From: Phenylobacterium deserti
GTDB taxonomy: Bacteria > Pseudomonadota > Alphaproteobacteria > Caulobacterales > Caulobacteraceae
Reading direction: 5' to 3'
Assembly (NCBI RefSeq): GCF_003254705.1
Contig: NZ_QFYR01000004.1
Span: 62,001 to 126,000 of the forward strand
DNA: 64,000 nt
Below are positions 36,310-44,535 of the stretch, in pieces. How positions within the stretch are numbered: position 1 is the first letter of the stretch; every line of letters starts with the position of its first letter. The notes beneath the pieces were generated by a model. It made no database searches. It saw only the letters and a program-made list of their open reading frames with translations, and was not told the DNA's origin. The position numbers and the translations under genes are program-made.

Positions 36310-36689
36310 GGTCCCCCTGGGTTCGGTACCGCGCTGATGGCGGGCTGACGGCGATCGCAGGACGGGGACTACAGGCCCTGCAGCTGCAGGCCCGCAGCCG
36401 GGGCAGAGGACGTCGAAGGTCGCTTGCTTGTGTGGCGGGGAATGGCCGCAGGCCAGCGGAAGAAGCCGACCGCCAGTGTTGCGGGGACTGCCCGGCCGAA
36501 GTCCCGGCTCCCCTTGGCCAGATCAAGCCCATCAGGTCGATTGAGCCAGTCGACCCGGGATCGGAGCCAACGCGATGCATCGACACGAGGCTTGCCCTGG
36601 TCAGACAACTTGGCAGGACTCGACCGCGGGTGCTTGAACGGCAAAGCTAGGTGAGGACAGCGGCCTGGATCAGGTGCGAAAGGGTGGCG

Positions 36690-38042
36690 ATGCAGTTGGT
36701 GCTCGGCGGCGTGAATGGGTTCTACCTGCGCACGATCATGGAGAACGCTGGCGACAAGGTGGAACGCGTCGACGCCGCCGTCGCCTACGCCACCCGCGAG
36801 GACCTCCTGTTCGACTGGTGCTGGAACAACGAGGTCCCGTTGCGATTCTGGGGTCGGTTCGACGAAGGCGTTCCTGTCGCTGTGCCGATCCTGAAGCGCT
36901 TCCTGGAGCGGCGAGCCGCCCGCTACAGCTGCAAGCTTGTCCGCTGTTTCCACCCGAAGGTCATCTGGTGGCGGGGACACGGCGCCTACATCGGCTCGGC
37001 GAACCTGACGCCGTCCGCCTGGTACAACAACATTGAAGCCGGGATGTTCTTAACCGATGAGGAACTGGAGGGCTCTGGCCAGGCGCTGGAGCTCAACCGG
37101 CTGTTCGCCAAGATCGACCAGGAATCCTCCCCCCTGACCAAGGAGCTCTACGAGCTCCTCGAACGGCGGAGCCTTGAACTTCAACGGCGACGGCAGGCGC
37201 AGAAGGACGCGGATGACGCATTCGTGGCGACAGACCTCGTCAAGAAGTTCACGGGCTCAGCGTTCATCAGCTCGGCGACAGCGGGCTCGCAAGCGCGGGA
37301 TGAGTTCCTGCAAGAATGGATTTCCACACTGCAGACGATCCGCAACATCGCCGATGTGGTGAGCAGCGACGAGTTCCGGCCCCATTGGGTCGCGCCTGAT
37401 GCGCCCCGCGGTGCACAGGCCGACCAATTCCTCCATGCGCACTACTACAAGCGGACGTTCGACAAGCGGAAGGCCGCCTATGAACGGTACTTCGAGGAGA
37501 ACAAGAGTTCCCCTGACAAGGCCCTCGCCGAAGCCGCCCAGTGGTGGAAGGTCCTCGCCGACGTGAAGGACGAGGAGAACACCCTCAACCTGGTGGCCCC
37601 CATGCTGCGGGAGACCTTCTCCGAAGCCTCCCTCGCCACCATGACCGAGGACGCGTTCGCCGATGCGCTGTGGCACGTCCACGCAAGCCGCGAGTACGCA
37701 CGACGCGTGAAGAACGCGAAAGTTGGCCTACCCGACGGCCCCATCTACCCAATGGAGACCAAGTCGGACGCCCTGGCCCGCCGCATCTGGCGCGACTCCA
37801 CCAGCAAAGGCATCCCGGTCACCGAGACCCTAGCGTTCGTCCTTTACGGAGGCGCCCCGGAAGAGGTCCCACACCGGATGTGGGACGCCCTGAACGACAG
37901 CCGCCGGAAGGTCGAGCTTCTAGGCGTCAGCAGCCTGGGCGAGATCATCGGCTGGGCCCTCCCCGACCTTTATCCTCCCCGCAATGGCCGCACCAGCAAG
38001 TCGCTCCGCTCCCTGGGCTACGACGTCCACGTGCACGTCTGA
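36690..38042 (+). CDS. Phospholipase D-like protein with one HKD motif
   Basis: A 450-residue protein. The N-terminal third contains FHPKVIWWRGHGAYIGSANLTPSAW, an HxK...GSxN phospholipase D motif; only one copy is visible, so dimerisation would be needed for a full active site. Single-HKD proteins of this kind occur as nucleases, including in restriction and helicase-associated defence systems. The remaining 300 residues are mostly helical with no recognised domain. The start at 36690 follows AAGGGTGG. Divergent from the DUF3800 gene. Confidence 0.75.
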   Translation: MQLVLGGVNGFYLRTIMENAGDKVERVDAAVAYATREDLLFDWCWNNEVPLRFWGRFDEGVPVAVPILKRFLERRAARYSCKLVRCFHPKVIWWRGHGAYIGSANLTPSAWYNNIEAGMFLTDEELEGSGQALELNRLFAKIDQESSPLTKELYELLERRSLELQRRRQAQKDADDAFVATDLVKKFTGSAFISSATAGSQARDEFLQEWISTLQTIRNIADVVSSDEFRPHWVAPDAPRGAQADQFLHAHYYKRTFDKRKAAYERYFEENKSSPDKALAEAAQWWKVLADVKDEENTLNLVAPMLRETFSEASLATMTEDAFADALWHVHASREYARRVKNAKVGLPDGPIYPMETKSDALARRIWRDSTSKGIPVTETLAFVLYGGAPEEVPHRMWDALNDSRRKVELLGVSSLGEIIGWALPDLYPPRNGRTSKSLRSLGYDVHVHV

Positions 38043-38978
38043 GCCAAGTAGACCACATGCCGCTAGCTGCCCTGCCCGCCGGCGTGCGTTTCAAGCTGCG
38101 CTGTCGCGCGTCCCAACACGGGGGCGCGCATGGAGCGGCCGGCCCAACGCATCATCAGGTTGGCCATGATTGGCGACGGAATTGGCCTGATCAGCGCAGA
38201 GGAGCCGCTCGCTGCCCCGACGGTGTACTGGGAGCTTTGGCGACGGATGATCACCGACGCCCACAGGGGAAGCCGCGCCGCAATATCGCGCATTGCCGGC
38301 GATGCGGGAGCCCCGTCTATATGGCACTATGGCCCTTTAGCGCGAGAAGCGACCGCTGTTCGCACACTTTGCAGGGGCAGACGCCGCCCGCCCCTAATTC
38401 ACCGGCAAGACGCTGGAGCTGGACTAGGCCCGTGCGGCGCAATACCTGGGCTAGCAGGATTCCGAGTTCCACCGCCTGTTATACAACCTCATCGCCGAGC
38501 TGGCGCCCCCCCTCCCGAGGACATGGCGTCGGGCAGACCGACTAGCAGCAGCGGACACGGGTTGCCGATGCCCGACAACCTCCTCAGTGCTCGCGGTCAG
38601 AAACTCAGCGACGGCGGCGGCGTGAAACGACCTGCTGACTCTTGGCTGCACGGCCTCTCCAACGACGAAATCGCGCTGATCGGAGGGGGACTCGACCAAA
38701 TCGCACCGTCGGGAGAGCACCTTACGCCCCTCTATGGGCAACTGTAGGGGTCGAGCGTTCGGTTGCCCGGAACACCTGGCATCAGAAGGTCGGTGGTTCT
38801 GATCTGCTCTCGCGCGCTCGCGGCCAACGCCTCGCGGCGACGGCTACTCGCGAAGCCCAGAGGCAAGCTCGAGCCCCTCGCCGGCGCGCAACCGAGTATC
38901 CGAACTGGCGGGCGCAATCGTAAGGTACCGGAACAGCGGCACTCATTTTCGATCGGCTAAGGTAGGTGGTGGCCCACC
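38043..38978. other. 936-bp stretch without an intact gene; one possible decayed frame
   Basis: No intact gene is supported. In one plus-strand frame from about 38335 to 38508 a protein-like sequence (REKRPLFAHFAGADAARP, FTGKTLELD, ARAAQYLG, then QDSEFHRLLYNLIAELAP) continues through four in-frame stops (TAG, TAA, TAG, TAG), suggesting an old pseudogene. The family is not recognised. Confidence 0.3.
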
Positions 38979-40394
38979 GTGCAGGCTACAGCCGCCGGCC
39001 CGAACATGCTTAGATGCTTGATGAGCCGGAGAAGTCCTCCCAGCAGCGAAGCCGAAGACCTCACGCAGTTCGTCTCCTTCAAAGGAACGATCACGCGCGA
39101 CGGCCTCGTGGTGCCGATCAGGTTCCGGGTTCGGTTTGGCCTCGACGGCGAACTGCGCTTCCGGGTCAACCCGATCCCCGCCACCAGTGAGGCTCTCCAG
39201 CTCCGCGTTGACCTTGTCGGTTGCGACAAGGCTGCCAAGATGCAGCGCTACACAATCACGGCGGTGTCGGCTGCGGGCACCCGCTTCGAGTCCAACAGCG
39301 TTATCCTGAAGCGCACGGGCATACGCGCAACGCCCACCAGCGCCCACGTCACACTCGACTTGGGCTACAGCCAGGCGGAGTTCTCACGACCTCAGGACAA
39401 TGGAGATGCACCGCCGAAGCTGCGCTGGGCGTTGCGGGGCTTCGAGGCCTGGCCAGGCCTCAGCGGTTCCACTGCGGTCGGCACGATCCGTATGGCGGGC
39501 AACTATCCGAGCAAGGGAACGGACCGGATCTCTGGGGTCACGTCAATTGAGGCGCACGGCCCCATCGCCGACACGACAGCATGGCTCGGCGACGCCGAGC
39601 GTCTCTTCCACCATGTCCACGACTGCATGAGCTTCGCGATGGCCTACCAAGTCGGCTACCCGGTCCGCGACGCTTGGCTCGACGGGATGTGGCGGCGGAC
39701 CGCCGTCTCCCAGTCGAGCCCACGCCGATCGCATCAGCACGTGCATCACCCCATGCGCATGCAAGAGATTTTCAAAGCGGCGCTTGAGTCTTTCGAGGCA
39801 CCTCCCGTTGCTATCCAGCATCTCGGCTATGCGATCGAATGGATGACGCTGCCGGCCACATACACCGAGCACCGGCTCACCAATCTGGTCACCGCGCTTG
39901 AGAACTTGGCCAATTCCAATCTGCCGAACTCGCTACAGCTTTATCTTCCACGCAAACGTTTCGACGCCTTTGCCAAACGGGCTCGGGAGTTTGTCGGCGC
40001 GGACCTCAGCGCCACGTTCGCTGACGCGGCTGAGGAGCAGTTGGCCAGCATCGTCGCCATGCGCGAGGCTCTCCCAGCCAAACTTCAAGACTTGAACCGG
40101 CGGCCGCTTTTCGAGCGAATCATGATCCTGGCGGACCAGTGGAAGGTGCCGCTCGAAGGCATCAATCCGCTCGACATCGGCGCTGCTATTAAAGCGCGCA
40201 ATAGTATCGTCCATCGTGGCTATTACTACGAGCCTGGCGAGGCGGCCGCCGATCAGGTCGACCTGTGGGAACATGTGCAAACCATGCGGGAGGTGGCGGT
40301 CCGCTTTGTCCTGACGATCATCGGCTACCGCGGCCTATACCTCTCATTCCGCGGCGGCCAACAGGACGTCGCCTTTCCCCCCTCGTCCGCCTGA
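38979..40394 (+). CDS. ApeA-like HEPN domain protein
   Basis: A protein of up to 471 residues. The N-terminal half is beta-rich (FVSFKGTITRDGLVVPIRFRVRFGLDG), and the C-terminal half is helical and ends with IGAAIKARNSIVHRGYYYEPGE. RNSIVH is RxxxxH, the HEPN RNase signature, in the usual ARNxxxH context. Domain order and length resemble ApeA-type anti-phage HEPN proteins; this assignment is by pattern only. The start is uncertain: GTG at 38979 has GGTGG nine bases upstream, and ATG codons at 39006 and 39021 are alternatives. Confidence 0.65.
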   Translation: MQATAAGPNMLRCLMSRRSPPSSEAEDLTQFVSFKGTITRDGLVVPIRFRVRFGLDGELRFRVNPIPATSEALQLRVDLVGCDKAAKMQRYTITAVSAAGTRFESNSVILKRTGIRATPTSAHVTLDLGYSQAEFSRPQDNGDAPPKLRWALRGFEAWPGLSGSTAVGTIRMAGNYPSKGTDRISGVTSIEAHGPIADTTAWLGDAERLFHHVHDCMSFAMAYQVGYPVRDAWLDGMWRRTAVSQSSPRRSHQHVHHPMRMQEIFKAALESFEAPPVAIQHLGYAIEWMTLPATYTEHRLTNLVTALENLANSNLPNSLQLYLPRKRFDAFAKRAREFVGADLSATFADAAEEQLASIVAMREALPAKLQDLNRRPLFERIMILADQWKVPLEGINPLDIGAAIKARNSIVHRGYYYEPGEAAADQVDLWEHVQTMREVAVRFVLTIIGYRGLYLSFRGGQQDVAFPPSSA

Positions 40395-40875
40395 TCCGAA
40401 GATCGGCGCATCTGCTGAATGTCCCTTTCTGCAGCAGGCGCGAGGTCCGCCTGATTGCGCACAACGAGCACCAGGTTGGCTGCAATCATAACGCCTGAAC
40501 GTTCGACTATTCGGGTGCCAGGTACTCAGGATGAGCAGAGCCACCGGATCAGAACCGCTGACGTGCGGTCGGCGGTCCTGCGCTCGCTTCTATGGAAGCG
40601 AGCGCGAACCAGCGACGTCCGCGGCGCCGCTGCTCACTTGCCTCTGACCTTCGATATGCGCACTTCACTGCGGATGTGGCGGAGGGCTGCAGCTGCTGCG
40701 GCAAGTCGAGCGGTCGCAAGCATGTTCATTCGTGGCGGAGTTACACAGCTGAGCGACTCCTCCCAGGATGCTCGCGAGCGGGCGCGCACCTGATTTCCAG
40801 GCGCTTGACTCGAATCCGAATCGGGGGCCTATCCAGCGGATGGATTAAGTTATATATTAAAGATCGGACGCCACA
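40395..40875. other. 481-bp gene-free stretch ending in an AT-rich promoter-like segment
   Basis: No gene is supported. At 40845-40860 TTAAGTTATATATTAA stands out as strongly AT-rich in GC-rich surroundings, 15 bases before the TAC toxin start. It is a reasonable place for the module's promoter and for binding by the HigA-like antitoxin. Confidence 0.4.
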
Positions 40876-41295
40876 TTGCCGCCCCACTGGTGCAAGCAAC
40901 TGCCTGAGTACGAGGTCGTCGCCGAGAGCGACACCCGGAGGGTTGTTGTGAACACGGGGCTCGCGAAGGCCCAGAAGAAGGTCGAGAAAAAAGACCAAGC
41001 CTCGGTACTGCACTGGATGAAAATTTGGGTTCGAGACCAAAAGGATGCAGCCATTCCCGAGGAACGGTTCAAGTTCCAGACTCGTTGGAAGGGCGCTGGC
41101 GACAACATCCGAGTCTCTGTCTTCAAGTCTTACCAAGCTAGGTACTACGGCTTTACACGCGAGATTGAGGGAAAAGAAACATTTTTGGTTTCAGCTATCG
41201 ATCCCGCGAAGAAAGATAATCAGGCCGACCCAGCGATGTACAAGCGGGTTGGGGAGGAGGCGCTTCGGGTGATCAAAGCGCTAGGGTCTAAATGA
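40876..41295 (+). CDS. HigB/RelE-like toxin of a TAC module
   Basis: A 139-residue basic protein from a TTG start at 40876 (start not certain; no strong ribosome-binding site). The central and C-terminal part (RWKGAGDNIRVSVFKSYQARYYGFTREIEG, then TFLVSAIDPAKKDNQADPAMYKRVGEEALRVI) fits the RelE/HigB fold, ribosome-dependent mRNA endonucleases, with the typical end in which KK/KD is followed by a helix. It overlaps the antitoxin gene by four bases (ATGA). Toxin-first order is that of higBA. Identification rests mainly on gene context plus weak fold resemblance. Confidence 0.7.
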   Translation: MPPHWCKQLPEYEVVAESDTRRVVVNTGLAKAQKKVEKKDQASVLHWMKIWVRDQKDAAIPEERFKFQTRWKGAGDNIRVSVFKSYQARYYGFTREIEGKETFLVSAIDPAKKDNQADPAMYKRVGEEALRVIKALGSK

Positions 41296-41753
41296 GGATG
41301 ATGTTCATGAAGCCGTTCTTTGATCTGGATGACGAAGAACTTCGCGGCGAGTTCGCTGAAGAAGGTTTCATTGCCGAAGTTCAATATGAGATCTCGCTGA
41401 TGCTGAAGCGTAAGGATGTCTCGCGGTCTGAACTTGCGCGACGGTTGGGTGTCTCCGCGGCGTACGTGAGCCAACTGTTGGGAGATGCCGGCGGCAACCT
41501 GACGTGCAGAACCATCGCGCGAATCTATTCCGCGATGGATGAGGAGCCGAAGCTTTGTACGCGTCGAACCTTTGACGCGCACGCACGAGCGTCCGTGGTG
41601 GGCGATGAGGACGCATCTTGGCTCAACATCACGAGTTCCGCTGTGAGCTCTTGGAGCGCGGAGGAGGTGACTTCCGCCAACAAAGTCGAGACGTCAGCAT
41701 CCAACGGTCATGCCAAAATTGTTTGGCTCGACGCTTACCGTAGAGCTGCATAG
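41292..41753 (+). CDS. HigA-like antitoxin with extended C-terminus
   Basis: A 153-residue protein with an Xre-type helix-turn-helix (about 36-85: RKDVSRSELARRLGVSAAYVSQLLGDAGG, then NLTCRTIARIYSAMDEEP). It is followed by about 65 residues ending VWLDAYRRAA. HigA antitoxins are normally shorter; in TAC systems the extra tail is the chaperone-addiction segment that makes folding depend on the SecB-like chaperone. Expected roles: neutralise the toxin and repress the operon. The role of the tail is inferred. Confidence 0.8.
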   Translation: MRMMFMKPFFDLDDEELRGEFAEEGFIAEVQYEISLMLKRKDVSRSELARRLGVSAAYVSQLLGDAGGNLTCRTIARIYSAMDEEPKLCTRRTFDAHARASVVGDEDASWLNITSSAVSSWSAEEVTSANKVETSASNGHAKIVWLDAYRRAA

Positions 41754-41756
41754 CAA

Positions 41757-42254
41757 ATGTCTGGCAAAGAACCTGCTCCCAAAGTGGATCCGCAGGACTA
41801 TAACCGAGTGGTGGACGCGGCCGAGTTGGTCGATGTCAAGCTCGTGAAGAGTAGCTTCGATCTCCAACCCGCCTTCTTCGCAGCGAGCGACGAAGTCGCC
41901 TTCCGCTACGGGTGTGACCTCGAGAGCAGCACTTACGATCAAGATTCCAACTTCTTGATCGGTGAGATTGCGGTCGAGGCAGGATGCAAGCTTGGTCGGC
42001 GCTGGGTCCTTAAGGTGCGTTCGAGCTACGTCGTTGCGTTCTCTGTTGCCGGGAAACCCCCCGCCGAAGCTGCGAAGGCGTATCTAGAGCGGGTCGGGCG
42101 GTTCACTGCCTACCCCTATTTTCGCGCGCACTTTGCTGCCTTGTGCAGCGCTGCCGGGGCTGAGGTGCCTCCGCTACCGGTGTTGAAAGGTAACCTGCCC
42201 AGGCGGATCTTCGAGCGTGCTGCGGCGAAAGAGGTCGCAGCGAGCGCTGAGTGA
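41757..42254 (+). CDS. SecB-like chaperone of a TAC module
   Basis: A 165-residue SecB-fold protein. It shows the strand pattern of SecB (VKLVKSSFDLQPAF, VAFRYGCDLESST, NFLIGEIAVEAGCKL, WVLKVRSSYVVAFSV) and the C-terminal helix AYPYFRAHFAALCSAAGAEVPPLPVL, where chromosomal SecB has a similar YPYxRxxxxxLxxxxGxPPLxL pattern. It starts three bases after the antitoxin stop. In Mycobacterium tuberculosis Rv1955-1957 a SecB-like chaperone of this kind controls a HigBA pair; the gene order here is the same. Confidence 0.8.
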   Translation: MSGKEPAPKVDPQDYNRVVDAAELVDVKLVKSSFDLQPAFFAASDEVAFRYGCDLESSTYDQDSNFLIGEIAVEAGCKLGRRWVLKVRSSYVVAFSVAGKPPAEAAKAYLERVGRFTAYPYFRAHFAALCSAAGAEVPPLPVLKGNLPRRIFERAAAKEVAASAE

Positions 42255-42479
42255 GGAGCTGGGCTGATCAAGGTTGATCGGCGCCAAAGCAGCCGCGCGA
42301 ATTTGCCAAGTCACCGAATCGCCAGGCCCTCTAGGAAGGCAGGTGAATGTCTGCCAATGGGGCAGCACTGACACGACGTGCTCAGGCGGAATGCGAGCAG
42401 CCCTTGCTGGCGGTCGAGAGTCGAACCCGCCGCCATAACTAACCGCGACCGCGCAAGCGGCGCCGAGACGGGGTACGGA

Positions 42480-42848
42480 ATGCACTTGAAGGTCGTTGCG
42501 GCACGCGCCCGAGGCGATGCGAGTCAAGAATTGGTGCGTCTGGAGGCTGTGGAGGCCTGCGACTTGGCGGACTACATCCTCGCTGACTGCACTTATGACT
42601 CCAAAGGCACTACCAGCAATTTGCACCGCCACACGTTTTGGTTTCCACCGACGACCGTTGCGAAGGGTGACCGGGTCGTGCTCCTCACCGGCAAGGGCAA
42701 GGACGCAACGACGAGGGAAGCCGGAGAGCCCGCCGAACACCGCTTCTATTGGGGCTTGAGTGCGGCCGTTTGGAACGATGACGGCGACAAGGTCACCCTG
42801 ATCCGGATTGCCGCCCACAAGTCAGTCGGTTTCGCGCGCAAGGCCTAA
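42480..42848 (+). CDS. Small lamin-tail-domain-like protein
   Basis: A 122-residue protein with the strand pattern of a lamin tail (LTD) immunoglobulin-like domain: VEACDLADYILADC, HTFWFPPTTVAKGDRVVLLTGKG and VWNDDGDKVTLI. The last element is especially typical. No signal peptide, so intracellular. It follows the TAC module by 225 bp on the same strand. Function unknown; LTD domains in bacteria are usually joined to nucleases or surface proteins. The start at 42480 is chosen because the conserved region begins just after it. Confidence 0.55.
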   Translation: MHLKVVAARARGDASQELVRLEAVEACDLADYILADCTYDSKGTTSNLHRHTFWFPPTTVAKGDRVVLLTGKGKDATTREAGEPAEHRFYWGLSAAVWNDDGDKVTLIRIAAHKSVGFARKA

Positions 42849-43273
42849 GTGGGCCGCGAACCCCATCCTTTAGGATGCAAGTCGTTATCCGCTCTGGGTG
42901 CCCCCGTGAATGACGTGGCGCAACGAGGTCTTCAGGGCGGGCCGGACTCCGACCAAGTACGCCAGGGATACAGTAGCGGCAGCAAGTCGGCTGCGATGAG
43001 CAGGTTCGAACACCTGACCCGCCGCGACAACGGTGTCGCGGTCTGGAACAAAATGTCTGCTCCCCGGCGGTGAGGGCCAACGTCCGCTTTGCGGAGACAC
43101 GCCGAGGTCCGCTACCGGCCCGTTGCGGACCTTCAACGCACGAGCATAACCTGAGGGATGAAGCTCGCCGCTTCCGCGACTCTCGTCGCTACCCTCCTCG
43201 TTGTACCGTGCGCGCGCTTGCGCGGCTGGCTGCCGCGGAGGACATTCGCGCCAAACGAGCGTGAGGGGCGGCC
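42849..43273. other. 425-bp gene-free stretch with a hairpin
   Basis: No supportable gene. A perfect 8-bp inverted repeat CCGCGACA/TGTCGCGG with loop ACGG lies at 43022-43041; no T-run follows on either strand. The other open frames here lack family character. Confidence 0.35.
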
Positions 43274-43570
43274 GTGACAAGCTTGGTGGAATGGGCAGAG
43301 CGCGTCGCTCCGCTGCGCCACAATCCGGAAGATGCGAAGCGCGTCGCCCGGTACATGCTTCTGTGGTGGACCACGCCGCAGGTAACGCGCTGCTATCAGA
43401 CCGGTCGCTTCGTCGCCTATTCGTCGAGCATGAACGACATTGGCGGTGCGCACGAGCAGGCTGTGGGCGAGACCGAAGGGGACGCGATCTGCAGCCTTAT
43501 GATCAAGCTCGTCGCGCTCGGCGCTGAGCTGCGAGCCCACGCGCCGACGACGGACGACGCCGGTCAATGA
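43274..43570 (+). CDS. Small protein of unknown function, coupled to a membrane coiled-coil gene
   Basis: A 98-residue soluble protein from a GTG start preceded by GAGGGG. No known family is recognised. It is tryptophan-rich around LLWWTTPQV and probably mostly helical. Its stop overlaps the start of the next gene by four bases (ATGA), so the two products are made together and may interact. Confidence 0.6.
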   Translation: MTSLVEWAERVAPLRHNPEDAKRVARYMLLWWTTPQVTRCYQTGRFVAYSSSMNDIGGAHEQAVGETEGDAICSLMIKLVALGAELRAHAPTTDDAGQ

Positions 43571-44259
43571 ACTGGGAGACCTTAATTGGCCCTGCCGTGA
43601 CAGCGGCGGTCATCGCCGGCGGCTTCGGCGCTTGGAGCCTGCTCGTCAACAAGGAGCTTGCTGAAAAAGTCCACCGCCAGCGGCTCGCAGCCGAGCGAGA
43701 CGCGCTGGAGCGAAAGGGTGAGATCGACCGCGACTTGGCTGAGCGGAAGGCTACACATGACCGGCGGCTGACATTCGAAAAGCGGCGGGTTGAGGTCGCA
43801 GAGCAGGTCCTAACGGACTTCTACGAGGCGCAGCGCGCTTACGAGGTGATCCGCCAACCCATGATAACTCGCCACGAGCAGAAGGCAGAAGACGGTGTTC
43901 CTGACGAGGTGATCCGGAACAGCGGGTATGCAGTGCAGCGCCGTGTACGGAGCTATGAGCCATTGTTTGCCCGGATGGAGGCACGTCGGCCTGTCGCCCT
44001 AGCGATCTTCGGTCCGGAAATCGATGCGCCGTACCAGCGGCTCATCAGGATGCACAACATTGTCTTCGCTGCCGCCGGCGCGATCTTGGATTGGCCGGAC
44101 GAGATCGACACAGACCACATGCGCGAGTTCATCCGGGAGCAAAACCGCATCGCCTTCAAGCTCAGTCCAGAGGACGACGTAACGGCCCAGGTGGCTGCTG
44201 TTGTAATGGACGTCGAGCGCATTTGCCGGCCGGCGCTGGAAGCCGCAGCGAGAGCCTGA
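43567..44259 (+). CDS. Membrane-anchored coiled-coil protein of unknown function
   Basis: A 230-residue protein. One N-terminal membrane segment (about 7-28, IGPAVTAAVIAGGFGAWSLLV) is followed by a highly charged coiled-coil region (about 29-85, with LAEKVHRQRLAAERDALERK) and a helical C-terminal domain. No known family is recognised. Translationally coupled to the preceding 98-residue protein. Small coupled membrane pairs occur in defence islands, but no function can be read from sequence. Confidence 0.65.
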   Translation: MNWETLIGPAVTAAVIAGGFGAWSLLVNKELAEKVHRQRLAAERDALERKGEIDRDLAERKATHDRRLTFEKRRVEVAEQVLTDFYEAQRAYEVIRQPMITRHEQKAEDGVPDEVIRNSGYAVQRRVRSYEPLFARMEARRPVALAIFGPEIDAPYQRLIRMHNIVFAAAGAILDWPDEIDTDHMREFIREQNRIAFKLSPEDDVTAQVAAVVMDVERICRPALEAAARA

Positions 44260-44535
44260 TCGTGCGCGGCCGCGGGTTAGCCTGCGATAAAGCCGGCGTT
44301 CTGGAGATCAGACGATAGAGCGGTCCTCTGCAGGGCAGCTGCCGTGCAGCTTCGCGCCTTGGTGAGGTTCGTTCGCGGGCGCGGAGCTAACGTCGGCTTC
44401 CCACCCTTAGAAGACTTCCGAAACGGCGGCTTGCGGCTGGTTGCCATCATGGGACCTGAACTCGTGACCCGCCCGCCTTAGGGTGACTGCCCTTCCCCTG
44501 CGTCTTCCAGACGAGCCGGGAGGGTCTCTACTTAC

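Noticed and set aside
36369-36980. 203-codon minus-strand open frame
   Set aside because: Mostly antisense to the PLD-like gene and covers no family pattern; the PLD-like frame with an HKD motif is the real one.
38130-38747. 205-codon plus-strand open frame
   Set aside because: Composition is Pro/Arg/Gly-rich as expected of chance frames in GC-rich DNA, no ribosome-binding site, no recognisable domain.
38755-38815. tRNA-like fragment (minus strand GAACCACCGACCTTCTGATGC)
   Set aside because: Looks like part of a tRNA, but no acceptor or D-arm pairing can be built. Similar GAGTCGAACCC-type pieces at about 42415 and 43005 also fail to fold.
40876-41753. Plain two-gene HigBA module
   Set aside because: The long antitoxin tail and the SecB-like gene three bases downstream fit a three-gene TAC module better.
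43022-43041. 8-bp hairpin as a terminator of the lamin-tail-like gene
   Set aside because: It is 174 bp past the stop and lacks a T-run, so kept only as a hairpin of unknown meaning.
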